Source: Ruminococcoides sp052118065 (GTDB lineage: Bacteria > Bacillota > Clostridia > Oscillospirales > Acutalibacteraceae). Taken from it: 58,587 nt of DNA. Below, piece by piece: positions 15,546 to 22,790 of this stretch. Under the pieces are notes generated by a model. That model ran no database searches. It was given only the letters and a program-made list of their open reading frames with translations, and was not told the origin of the DNA. The stretch is taken from the NCBI GenBank assembly GCA_052118065.1, contig JBQKHY010000013.1:1-58587 (forward strand). The letters are read 5' to 3'. The position numbers and the translations under genes were made by a program. How positions within the stretch are numbered: position 1 is the first letter of the stretch; each line of letters begins with the position of its first letter.

Positions 15546-17216
15546 ATGCAATTAACAGGTGCAGAAATTATATGCGAATGTTTACTTGAACAGGGTGTTG
15601 ACACAGTATTTGGTTATCCGGGTGGTGCAGCACTAAATACATATGATGCTCTTTACAAGTATAGCGACAAAATCACTCATATCCTAACTGCTCATGAACA
15701 GGGTGCTGCTCATGCTGCTGACGGTTATGCTCGTTCAACCGGCAAGGTCGGTGTTGTATTTTCAACATCAGGCCCCGGGGCTACTAACCTTGTAACAGGT
15801 ATTGCTACTGCAAATATCGACTCAATTCCTATGGTTGCTATCTGTGGTAATGTTTCTAGAGATTTACTTGGCAGAGATGCTTTCCAGGAAGTTAATATTT
15901 CAGAAGTTGTTAAGCCAATTACAAAGGCTTCTTTCCTAGTAATGGAAATGGAGGACTTAGCTCCAACAATCCGTAAGGCTTTTGAGATTGCTCAAAGTGG
16001 CAGAAAAGGTCCCGTACTTATTGATGTACCTAAGGACATTACTGCTATGAAGTGCGAATACACACCGAAGGAAAAGTTTGTTCCTAATAATGAGTTTAAG
16101 GCTCAGGATGATGCAATTAAGGAAGAACAAGAAATTCTAAAAAATGCCAAAAGACCAATGATTTATGCCGGTGGTGGTATTATTTCTGCAAATGCTTGTG
16201 ATGAATTTGTTAAGTTTGCAGAGAGAATTGACGCTCCTGTATGTTGTTCACTAATGGCACTAGGTTGTATGCCTGCCGATCATCCACTATTTGTTGGTAA
16301 TATCGGTATGCATGGTGGTTACGAAACAGGTATGGCAACAGATAACGCTGATGTTATCATTGCTTGTGGTGCAAGATTCTCTGACAGAGTTGCAGGGGAT
16401 AGAGAAAAGTTTGGTCAACAAGCTACTATTATTCAGCTTGATATTGATGCTCACGAAATTCACAAGAATGTTAAGGTTGACAACTGGGTTATCGGTGACC
16501 TAAAGGACTCACTTGTAAAGGTTGTTGATGGATTAGAACAGAAGAGCAATACTGCTTGGATTGAACAGATTATGGATTGGAGGAAGAAAATCACTATCAG
16601 TGATATTAATAAAGAAGGCTACTGCCATCCATATCAGATTCTTGAAGAAATGAACAAGATTAAGTCTAGAGAAGACATTGTTGCAACTGATGTTGGTCAG
16701 CACCAAATGTGGGTTGCACAGAAAACAGATTTCTTTGAACCAAGAACATTCCTAACATCAGGTGGTTTAGGTACAATGGGCTTTGGTATGGGTGCTGCTA
16801 TCGGTGCAAGTATGGGAAATATGGATAAGAGAGTTTTCTTAGTAACAGGTGACGGTTCTTTCCATATGAATATTAATGAACTTGTAACAATGAAATCATA
16901 CAACATTCCTGTAGTAGTTGTTGTTATGAACAACTCTGTTCTTGGTATGGTTCGTCAGTGGCAAAAGCTATTCTACGGTTGCAGATTCTCAAACACAGAC
17001 CCACACAGAGCAACAGACTTTGTAAAGGTTGCCCAGGGTTACGGTATCAAGGGCTTAAGAATTACTAAGCCTGAGGAAATTCATAATGTGCTAAAGAAGG
17101 CATATGATATGAATGAACCTGTAGTTGTTGATTGTGTAATCAGTCCTGATGAAAATGTATTACCAATGATTCCTCCGGGAAAAACAGTAAACGAAATTGT
17201 TACTTCAATGGATTAA
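15546..17216 (+). CDS. ilvB: Acetolactate synthase, large (catalytic) subunit
   Basis: This 556-residue thiamine-diphosphate enzyme joins two pyruvates, or pyruvate and 2-ketobutyrate, in branched-chain amino acid synthesis. Catalytic E51 lies in AHEQGAAHAADGYAR. The ThDP-binding motif GDGSFHMNINELVTMK and later MNNSVLGMVRQWQ are present. The ATG at 15546 follows AGGGGAAAAG; earlier in-frame codons fall inside the T-box. No regulatory small subunit (ilvN/ilvH) lies next to it, and a terminator follows directly. Confidence 0.95.
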   Translation: MQLTGAEIICECLLEQGVDTVFGYPGGAALNTYDALYKYSDKITHILTAHEQGAAHAADGYARSTGKVGVVFSTSGPGATNLVTGIATANIDSIPMVAICGNVSRDLLGRDAFQEVNISEVVKPITKASFLVMEMEDLAPTIRKAFEIAQSGRKGPVLIDVPKDITAMKCEYTPKEKFVPNNEFKAQDDAIKEEQEILKNAKRPMIYAGGGIISANACDEFVKFAERIDAPVCCSLMALGCMPADHPLFVGNIGMHGGYETGMATDNADVIIACGARFSDRVAGDREKFGQQATIIQLDIDAHEIHKNVKVDNWVIGDLKDSLVKVVDGLEQKSNTAWIEQIMDWRKKITISDINKEGYCHPYQILEEMNKIKSREDIVATDVGQHQMWVAQKTDFFEPRTFLTSGGLGTMGFGMGAAIGASMGNMDKRVFLVTGDGSFHMNINELVTMKSYNIPVVVVVMNNSVLGMVRQWQKLFYGCRFSNTDPHRATDFVKVAQGYGIKGLRITKPEEIHNVLKKAYDMNEPVVVDCVISPDENVLPMIPPGKTVNEIVTSMD

Positions 17217-17240
17217 TTAAATACAAAAGTTATTATTAGC

Positions 17241-17275
17241 AAAGGTGCTTGTCTTATGATAAGCACCTTTCTGTA
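17241..17275 (+). terminator. Terminator of ilvB
   Basis: The perfect 10-bp stem AAAGGTGCTT/AAGCACCTTT has a 10-base loop, followed by CTGTAATTTT. Confidence 0.8.
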
Positions 17276-17327
17276 ATTTTGTCATAAATTAAATTTGTTA
17301 ATCATATAGAATTAATAGGAATTTATC

Positions 17328-17356
17328 TTGCTAAAGTCAAAAAGTTGTGATAAAAT
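17328..17356 (+). promoter_or_regulatory. Promoter of the citrate synthase gene
   Basis: TTGCTA (17328-17333) and TAAAAT (17351-17356) are separated by 17 bases. Confidence 0.55.
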
Positions 17357-17413
17357 GAAAGATATACATATTAAAAATTAGATTACTATACCATTTTAAA
17401 GGATGTGATTTTC

Positions 17414-18778
17414 ATGGGTAAATATAGTGACCTTACTCCTGAAATTATAGAACTAAGTAAAATCTGTAGCAAGAACAGTCTTATTGACCCTAGTAACTAT
17501 GATAAGTATGATGTTAAGAGAGGTCTTAGAGACTCTAACGGTAAAGGTGTTCTTACAGGTTTAACAGAAATCTCAGAGGTTAACTCAGTAATAGAAGATG
17601 AAGATGGCAACAGAACTTCTATTCCCGGTGAACTTTTCTACAGAGGTTATAGCATTGAGGACTTAGTAAATGGCTTTATCCATGATAAGCATTATGGATT
17701 TGAAGAAGTTTCTTATTTGCTACTAATGGGGGATTTGCCTAATCAGGAGCAGTTTGAAGAATTTAATCAGCTACTTGGTTACTACAGAACTTTGCCTGAT
17801 ACATTTGTTCGTGATATTATTATGAAAGCTCCATCAAGAAATATTATGAATGCTTTGTCTAAGGAAGTGCTTACACTTTACAGTTATGATGAAAAAGCAG
17901 AGGACACTTCTGTTCCTAATGTACTTCGTCAGTGTATTCAGTTAATTGCACTTTTACCTGTACTTGCAGTATATAGTTATCAAGCATTTAACTATTTTCA
18001 CAACAAGCAAAGTTTATTTATTCACTCACCACAACCTCACCTATCTACAGCAGAAAATATTTTGTATATGCTACGACCTGATTGTCAATATACTAAGTTA
18101 GAGGCTAAGCTACTTGATATGGCACTTGTTCTTCATGCAGAACATGGTGGTGGTAATAACTCAACCTTCACAACTCATGTTGTAACATCATCAGGTACAG
18201 ATACATATGCAGCTATTGCAGCAGCGCTTTGTTCTCTAAAAGGTCCTAAGCATGGTGGTGCAAATATTAAGGTTGTAAAAATGTTTAACCATATTAAAAG
18301 ACATATTACAGATTACAACGATAAAGATCAGATTCGTGACTATCTAATTAAAATTCTTAATAAAGAAGCATTTGATAAGACAGGTCTTATCTATGGTATG
18401 GGTCACGCTATTTATACAATTTCCGATCCAAGAGCAAGAGTATTTAAAGGCTTTGTTAAGTCACTTTCTGAGGAAAAAGGCAGACAGGCAGAGTATCAGC
18501 TATACAGTAATGTTGAAGAAATTGCAGCAGAACTGATTATGCAGAGAAGAAAGACCAATAAGAAAATTTCTGCTAATGTTGACTTTTACAGTGGCTTTGT
18601 TTACAGTATGCTTGACTTACCTACAAAGTTATTCACTCCACTTTTTGCTATTGCAAGAGTTAGTGGTTGGTCTGCTCATAGACTGGAAGAACTTGTAAAC
18701 CCAAGTAAGATTATTCGTCCTGCATATCAGAATGTTCATGATAGACAGAAATATGTTCCTATGAACGAAAGAGATTAA
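17414..18778 (+). CDS. gltA: Citrate synthase
   Basis: This 454-residue enzyme condenses acetyl-CoA and oxaloacetate. Signature segments are LDMALVLHAEHGGGNNSTF (catalytic His), GPKHGGANIKVVK and GLIYGMGHAIYTISDPRAR. The N-terminal ~60 residues before the core are typical of the clostridial type. The ATG at 17414 is preferred over a GTG at 17405, which nearly touches the AAAGG ribosome site. In an anaerobe it probably supplies 2-oxoglutarate for glutamate rather than a full cycle. It is monocistronic. Confidence 0.93.
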   Translation: MGKYSDLTPEIIELSKICSKNSLIDPSNYDKYDVKRGLRDSNGKGVLTGLTEISEVNSVIEDEDGNRTSIPGELFYRGYSIEDLVNGFIHDKHYGFEEVSYLLLMGDLPNQEQFEEFNQLLGYYRTLPDTFVRDIIMKAPSRNIMNALSKEVLTLYSYDEKAEDTSVPNVLRQCIQLIALLPVLAVYSYQAFNYFHNKQSLFIHSPQPHLSTAENILYMLRPDCQYTKLEAKLLDMALVLHAEHGGGNNSTFTTHVVTSSGTDTYAAIAAALCSLKGPKHGGANIKVVKMFNHIKRHITDYNDKDQIRDYLIKILNKEAFDKTGLIYGMGHAIYTISDPRARVFKGFVKSLSEEKGRQAEYQLYSNVEEIAAELIMQRRKTNKKISANVDFYSGFVYSMLDLPTKLFTPLFAIARVSGWSAHRLEELVNPSKIIRPAYQNVHDRQKYVPMNERD

Positions 18779-18801
18779 AATACAAATTAATTCATAAAGA
18801 A

Positions 18802-18828
18802 AAGGTGTTGCAATTGCAACACCTTTTT
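18802..18828 (+). terminator. Terminator of the citrate synthase gene
   Basis: The palindrome AAGGTGTTGCAATTGCAACACCTT is followed by TTTT. Confidence 0.85.
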
Positions 18829-18854
18829 ATGTTTATTAATTTTATTAATAAAAA

Positions 18855-19349
18855 CTACTTATTTCTTTTCTTGTAAAGTTCAAGTCCTTCTTTGCCGGTA
18901 ATATGTTCCGGTGTAATTTCAACCATAGCCATTGTTTTAATGTCGGAATTAATGTTGAACATTCTGTTTTCTTCTGTATCTGTTGGATGGAATTTCTTTG
19001 CAAAGTCATAAATAACTTTTCTGATTTCTTCCTTATCATCCATAATCTTTGCATTACCGAAAACAACAACACTTTCATAAGCAGTTGTATATTTCTCAGG
19101 AATAATCTTGTCTTGAGAAATAACACAGAAACTTACCTTTGAGTTGTTCTTTATACTGTCAAATTTGTGACCTTCACTTGCACCATGGAAATAAATTTTG
19201 CCCTTATAAAACATATAGTTAAGTGGAACGGTATATGGATAACCGTTGTCACCGTTAACTGCTAAAATTCCTGTTTTGCCATTTTCAAGAATAGCAATAG
19301 CCTCATTATCAGGAATTTGTTGCTTTTTTCTTCGCATTTCTCTAAACAT
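18855..19349 (-). CDS. Pyridoxamine 5'-phosphate oxidase-family flavoprotein
   Basis: This 164-residue split-barrel protein has GKTGILAVNGDNGYPYTVPLNYMF, KIYFHGASEGHKFDSI and ESVVVFGNAKIMDD, matching the FMN-binding family that includes NimA-like nitroimidazole reductases. Substrate unknown. GAGGTT precedes the ATG. It lies 12 bases downstream of lexA on the same strand, so it may be co-transcribed with lexA and be SOS-inducible. Confidence 0.85.
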   Translation of the reverse strand: MFREMRRKKQQIPDNEAIAILENGKTGILAVNGDNGYPYTVPLNYMFYKGKIYFHGASEGHKFDSIKNNSKVSFCVISQDKIIPEKYTTAYESVVVFGNAKIMDDKEEIRKVIYDFAKKFHPTDTEENRMFNINSDIKTMAMVEITPEHITGKEGLELYKKRNK

Positions 19350-19361
19350 AATTAACCTCTA

Positions 19362-19952
19362 TTATTCGTAATTTCTAACTAGGCTGATAACTGTACCCAG
19401 CAGTACAACCTCATCAACAATAATCGGTTCAAATAGTTCATTTTCCGGTTGAAGTCTGTAGTGACCGTTTTCCTTGTAAAATCTCTTGCAAGTTGCCTCA
19501 TCTTCAATAAGTGCAATTACAATGTCACCATTATTTGCTACAGGTGTTCTATGTACGATAACAATATCACCGTCAAGAATACCGGCATTAATCATAGATT
19601 CACCGTCAATTCTTAGGGCAAAAAGCTCTCTGCCTCTTTTTAGGTTTTCTGTTACAGGTACATAACCCTCAATATCTTCAACTGCCAAAACAGGTAAACC
19701 GGCAGTAACTCTACCCATAATAGGAATTTGGTTTACCTTTTCTTCACCGGCAATTCTAATACTACGGTTAAGACCTTTATCTCTTTCGATTAAACCCTTT
19801 TCTTCAAGGGATTTTAGGTGAAGATGTACTGTTGAAGTAGATTTTAGTCCTGTATGTTCACAAATCTCTCTAACAGATGGAACTCTGCCTTCTGCACTAC
19901 ATTCTTTTATATAGTCAAATACTTTTTGCTGACTTTTTGTTAGTGGTTTCAT
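19362..19952 (-). CDS. lexA: LexA repressor of the SOS response
   Basis: This 196-residue protein has an N-terminal winged helix (about 1-65, with GRVPSVREICEHTGLKSTSTV) and a C-terminal S24 autoprotease domain. The cleavage site is A84-G85 in RVTAGLP, and the Ser/Lys dyad is S119 (IDGESM) and K156 (TCKRF). The ATG at 19952 follows GAGGTG at a 6-base spacing. An upstream GTG is part of that ribosome site. A palindromic candidate operator lies over its promoter. Confidence 0.97.
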   Translation of the reverse strand: MKPLTKSQQKVFDYIKECSAEGRVPSVREICEHTGLKSTSTVHLHLKSLEEKGLIERDKGLNRSIRIAGEEKVNQIPIMGRVTAGLPVLAVEDIEGYVPVTENLKRGRELFALRIDGESMINAGILDGDIVIVHRTPVANNGDIVIALIEDEATCKRFYKENGHYRLQPENELFEPIIVDEVVLLGTVISLVRNYE

Positions 19953-19979
19953 AGTAATCACCTCACAACTGTTTTACAT

Positions 19980-20021
19980 ATTGTAACATACAATTGTAGA
20001 AAAATCAAACAAATGTTTGAT
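19980..20021 (-). promoter_or_regulatory. lexA promoter with candidate LexA operator
   Basis: On the minus strand, TTGATT (20008-20003) and TACAAT (19985-19980) are 17 bases apart. The perfect palindrome ATCAAACA-AA-TGTTTGAT (20004-20021) overlaps the -35. Its core AAAC-N4-GTTT resembles the Gram-positive SOS box GAAC-N4-GTTC, so autoregulation by LexA is likely. Confidence 0.65.
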
Positions 20022-20056
20022 TAATTCCGGTCAAAGTCCCATTATTTGTACTTATC

Positions 20057-20176
20057 TCACTTTAATGCAGTTAAAAATTTATCTTTGTTGCTATTTTTTA
20101 TAGCAATGTAGAAAGAAACATTAACTTCCTTGTCAAGTATTGGGATAAAAACTCTGCTATCAGGATAAGAAAATTC
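20057..20176 (-). pseudogene. LysR-family regulator remnant (C-terminal end only)
   Basis: Read on the minus strand, an open frame ending in a stop at 20059-20057 encodes about 39 residues, starting EFSYPDSRVFIPILDKE and ending FLTALK. This resembles the final part of a LysR substrate-binding domain. No upstream part exists: the sequence abruptly joins a fragment of an aldo/keto reductase on the other strand. I read it as one side of a deletion scar. Confidence 0.55.
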
Positions 20177-20543
20177 CCTAAAGAAGCTAGGTACAGATTA
20201 CCTTGACTTATATCTAATTCATCAGTAAATGGGTGACTACTATGGTGCTTATAAGGCTATGGAAGAAATGTATAAAGAGGGTAAGCTAAAGGCTATCGGT
20301 GAAAAGTATGGCAAAACTCCTGCACAGGTTGCTCTTCGTTGGAATATCCAAAGAGGTGTTGTAGTTATTCCTAAGTCCACTCATAAGGATAGAATGGAAC
20401 AGAACTTTGATGTATTTGACTTTGAACTTTCAAATGAAGATATGAATGAAATCGGTAAGTTAGATTTAGGTCACAGTGAAATTGTTGACCACACTAACCC
20501 TGACTTTATTAAAATGATTCACAACCTAAAGGTACACGAATAA
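20169..20543 (+). pseudogene. Aldo/keto reductase remnant
   Basis: The frame reads ENSLKKLGTDYLDLYLIHQ, then a TAA stop at 20226-20228 where the family has Pro, then MGDYYGAYKAMEEMYKEGKL and KAIG. From there it jumps to EKYGKTPAQVALRWNIQRG and the normal C-terminus. The N-terminal ~100 residues, an internal block after KAIG (normally VSNF onward) and the intact frame are all missing. It keeps the two ends of a 2,5-diketogluconate-reductase-like protein and cannot be an active barrel. Confidence 0.85.
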
Positions 20544-20617
20544 TTAAGTGTGAATTTATGTACATTTCTAATTTGAGTGTACATAATAGATAACTAAAAG
20601 GTAAAAAGTAAAGTGAA

Positions 20618-20684
20618 TTTTCACACAACCAACAAAAACCTTTCAGTTTTCTATAACAACAAAACTGAATTTTGGGTATATAAT
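20618..20684 (+). promoter_or_regulatory. Promoter module 1 (TTTTCACA ... TATAAT)
   Basis: TTTTCACA at 20618-20625 lies 61 bases (start to start) before TATAAT at 20679-20684. The same pairing recurs at 20856/20923 and 21066/21132. No normal -35 hexamer is apparent, which suggests activator dependence. Confidence 0.45.
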
Positions 20685-20690
20685 ATAGGC

Positions 20691-20836
20691 GTACTAAAGA
20701 AATGGAGCCGCAACCATTTCAGTACATTGTTCTACCCTCCTCAATGTTAATCCACAAAAAGATTTACATTGTACCCCTCATTTTAATGAAAACAAAGCAC
20801 CGAGCTATCCACAAGCTCAGTGCTTTGTTATTTTTA
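20691..20836 (+). ncRNA. Candidate small RNA 1 (C-rich, anti-Shine-Dalgarno loops)
   Basis: About 145 bases between a TATAAT box and a strong terminator carry no reading frame. The 5' part folds as TACT...AAATGG/CCATTT...AGTA. Single-stranded stretches carry CCCTCCTC (20735-20742) and CCCCTC (20774-20779), complementary to ribosome binding sites. The 3' hairpin AACAAAGCAC-GAGC/GCTC-GTGCTTTGTT plus ATTTTT ends it. It shares order and sequence blocks with candidate 2. Confidence 0.6.
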
Positions 20837-20855
20837 CGGAAAGTTTTTCTAATAC

Positions 20856-20928
20856 TTTTCACATAAAGTACAAGTATATTTCAATTATTTGTAAAGTGGA
20901 AAACATATTGACTTTATATACTATAATC
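20856..20928 (+). promoter_or_regulatory. Promoter module 2 (TTTTCACA ... TATAAT)
   Basis: TTTTCACA (20856-20863) and TATAAT (20923-20928) drive the second small-RNA candidate. The spacing of 67 bases is close to the other two modules. Confidence 0.45.
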
Positions 20929-20929
20929 G

Positions 20930-21050
20930 TACTAAAGAGATACAGAGCTTTAGATACATTGTTTTATCTCCTCAAAATAAAACTTTGAAAACCCCTCATT
21001 TTTTCATTAAGTCAAAAACACCGAACATTTGGTTCGGTGTTTTGTCTTTT
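20930..21050 (+). ncRNA. Candidate small RNA 2, paralogue of candidate 1
   Basis: It starts with the same GTACTAAAGA block as candidate 1, then TACATTGTT, CTCCTC (20968-20973) and ACCCCTCATTTT (about 20991-21002), all in the same order. It ends with the terminator AAAACACCGAAC/GTTCGGTGTTTT plus a T-rich tail. The hairpin stem differs in sequence from candidate 1 but not in position, which is what conserved RNA structure predicts. No protein is encoded. Confidence 0.6.
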
Positions 21051-21065
21051 GTAATGTGTTTTTTC

Positions 21066-21137
21066 TTTTCACACAAAACACATTTATAATTCAACCGTTA
21101 CTAACAGTAAAAACAAAGTGGTGCTTTATACTATAGT
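21066..21137 (+). promoter_or_regulatory. Promoter module 3, before the 232-aa gene
   Basis: TTTTCACA (21066-21073) is followed 66 bases later by TATAGT (21132-21137). The stretch ACTATAGTCA here aligns with ACTATAATCG in module 2. It probably drives the gene at 21200. Confidence 0.4.
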
Positions 21138-21199
21138 CAAGTTAGAAAAATATAGAAATTAATTAACAGAGATATAGTAAAATTGTAAAGGAGATTATT

Positions 21200-21898
21200 A
21201 TGGCTTATTTAACAGATAAGAATATCGAAACAATTGCATATAGTATTGTACAGCAGTATATGAATATTTATAACATTAGTAGTAACGAAGTCTTTAAGGT
21301 TAGCCCTGAGAATGTGGCAAATATGCTGGGCATTAAGATTGAGTATGTTGACTTTAATGATAAGGAAGTTTTGGGCAAAGTTGCTTTGTGTAATATGAAG
21401 GACAAGATAGGTGAAAGAGAAGTAACCCTTAATAACCACACTGTTTATATGAATGAACAGTTGCTAAAGGGTAGTAGTGGTCACAGAAACTTTGTAACAA
21501 TGTGTGGAATTTCTTTCTTAATTCTTAACCACATCGACAGTGACTTTTATGGTGAAAAGTACCGTAAAAAGCCTATCACTTTAAGGGATGCACCAAGTGA
21601 TGATATTGTTGAGGGTATCACTTCTACTTTAGCATTAGAAATTTTAATGCCAAAAGAAACTGTTAACCTAGTTTTTAATAAGGCTTATGGTGTTGATAAG
21701 CTGAATGTTATTAATCCTGTTGTGGATAAAGGTAACTTTATTAAGTTTAACGCAATGGCTGATATGTTCGGTGTAACTAAAGAGATTTTGGCTATTAGAT
21801 TACAGAATATGGGCAAGCTAACCGAGTATCAGTTTTGTGGTTATGAAAACTTATTGCAACTGCTTATGGCAATGAAGAACTACCATTGCAAGGCTTAG
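21200..21898 (+). CDS. ImmA/IrrE-like protein lacking the metalloprotease motif
   Basis: This 232-residue protein has the layout of the ImmA/IrrE (DUF955) family: an N-terminal segment NVANMLGIKIEYVDF, a central helix, then VEGITSTLALEILMPKETV, which corresponds to the family's E..A..FAA.LLMP helix. Where active members have HELGH, this one reads VTMCGISFLILNH, so the zinc site is missing. Active relatives cleave repressors after DNA damage or induction; this one could only bind. No adjacent XRE repressor. The RBS is AAAGGAG. Confidence 0.65.
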   Translation: MAYLTDKNIETIAYSIVQQYMNIYNISSNEVFKVSPENVANMLGIKIEYVDFNDKEVLGKVALCNMKDKIGEREVTLNNHTVYMNEQLLKGSSGHRNFVTMCGISFLILNHIDSDFYGEKYRKKPITLRDAPSDDIVEGITSTLALEILMPKETVNLVFNKAYGVDKLNVINPVVDKGNFIKFNAMADMFGVTKEILAIRLQNMGKLTEYQFCGYENLLQLLMAMKNYHCKA

Positions 21899-22116
21899 TT
21901 TGTGAATAAAATATAGATTTACTATGAATAAATTTACTATTATAACCCTTTAGTGAATTTGCTATAAAAATTTTTAACTTTTATCAAAAAAACCATTGAC
22001 ATTTTATATTTATGTGGTATTATTTAATTAAAGAAGAAAAGAAATAGTAAACAAGATATAAACATTCTAGAGTGTTATTATATAAGCGTACAGTGTATTA
22101 CAAGGAGGTATTACCG

Positions 22117-22335
22117 ATGTACCATGGGATTATAGTTCTTGCCGTAGTTTTGGTTTTAATGACTTTACTTTTAGCTACATGTGTTGGGATTGTATTATAT
22201 ATGAATAGATCTAGCAAACCAACAATTAGCAAATCAAATAACGATAATGTTAAGAAGAAACAACCAATTCCCGACATTGAAAACCTTGATATGGTGGCTT
22301 TGTTCGGTAAAGAAAGCCTAACTTTTATCAAGTAA
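22117..22335 (+). CDS. Small single-span membrane protein
   Basis: This 72-residue protein has one transmembrane helix (about residues 4-28) followed by a Lys/Ser/Asn-rich cytoplasmic or surface tail. The ATG at 22117 follows a perfect AAGGAGGT at 7 bases; an earlier in-frame codon lacks a site. No family recognised. Confidence 0.7.
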   Translation: MYHGIIVLAVVLVLMTLLLATCVGIVLYMNRSSKPTISKSNNDNVKKKQPIPDIENLDMVALFGKESLTFIK

Positions 22336-22446
22336 ATTACAATTGAATATTTATTAATTTGAACTTAATTGTTCAAAACATCCAAACAAACAAAATTAAA
22401 TTTAATTAATACGAAAAATTAATTAAGAATTTATTTTAACTTTTAT

Positions 22447-22573
22447 TATAATTCCATTGTCACATATGTGATAAATATAGGTGGCTTACTAAGATGTAAT
22501 ACTTACGGATAAAATTTTAATTTTAATTTGGAAGGACATAAGGAACATACCCAACAAGGTATGTTCCTTTTTG
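22447..22573 (+). ncRNA. Possible short non-coding transcript with its own terminator
   Basis: TATAAT (22447-22452) is followed by the palindrome CACATATGTG (22461-22470) and a stretch with no good reading frame. It ends in a strong terminator, AAGGAACATACC/GGTATGTTCCTT plus TTTTT (22540-22573). The terminator cannot belong to the small membrane gene unless that mRNA has a 200-base tail. Either reading is possible. Confidence 0.35.
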
Positions 22574-22601
22574 TGTTTCTGTATATTTTTATGAAAAGTA
22601 T

Positions 22602-22630
22602 TTGACAAATATTATTTTTAATGATATTAT
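22602..22630 (+). promoter_or_regulatory. Promoter of the TPP riboswitch/thiT transcript
   Basis: TTGACA (22602-22607) and TATTAT (22625-22630) have a 17-base spacer. Confidence 0.8.
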
Positions 22631-22644
22631 AGTTGCAAATCAAA

Positions 22645-22733
22645 CAGGGGAGCTACAAAAGTGGCTGAGAGTAAGGTGTGTGCCTTAGACCCTTAACCTG
22701 ATTCGGATAATGCCGGCGTAGGGAGCTTTAAGA
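22645..22733 (+). promoter_or_regulatory. TPP (THI-box) riboswitch
   Basis: The conserved elements are in order: CAGGGGAGC, GTGGCTGAGAGTAAGG, AGACCCTTAACCTGATTCGG, and ATAATGCCGGCGTAGGGAGC. They match the thiamine pyrophosphate aptamer almost base for base. A terminator lies 14 bases downstream, so ligand binding would stop transcription into thiT. Confidence 0.97.
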
Positions 22734-22746
22734 TAGAATTTTTATG

Positions 22747-22774
22747 GCACTGTGCGTCTGCATAGTGCTTTTTT
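22747..22774 (+). terminator. Riboswitch-controlled terminator before thiT
   Basis: GCACTGTGC pairs with GCATAGTGC (one G-T pair, loop GTCT), followed by TTTTTT. Confidence 0.85.
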
Positions 22775-22790
22775 ATTTGGAGGAACAAAA

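Noticed and set aside
20600..21140. A CRISPR array in the repeated region
   Set aside because: The similar units are two diverged promoter-RNA-terminator cassettes, not short identical repeats with unique spacers, and no cas gene is present.
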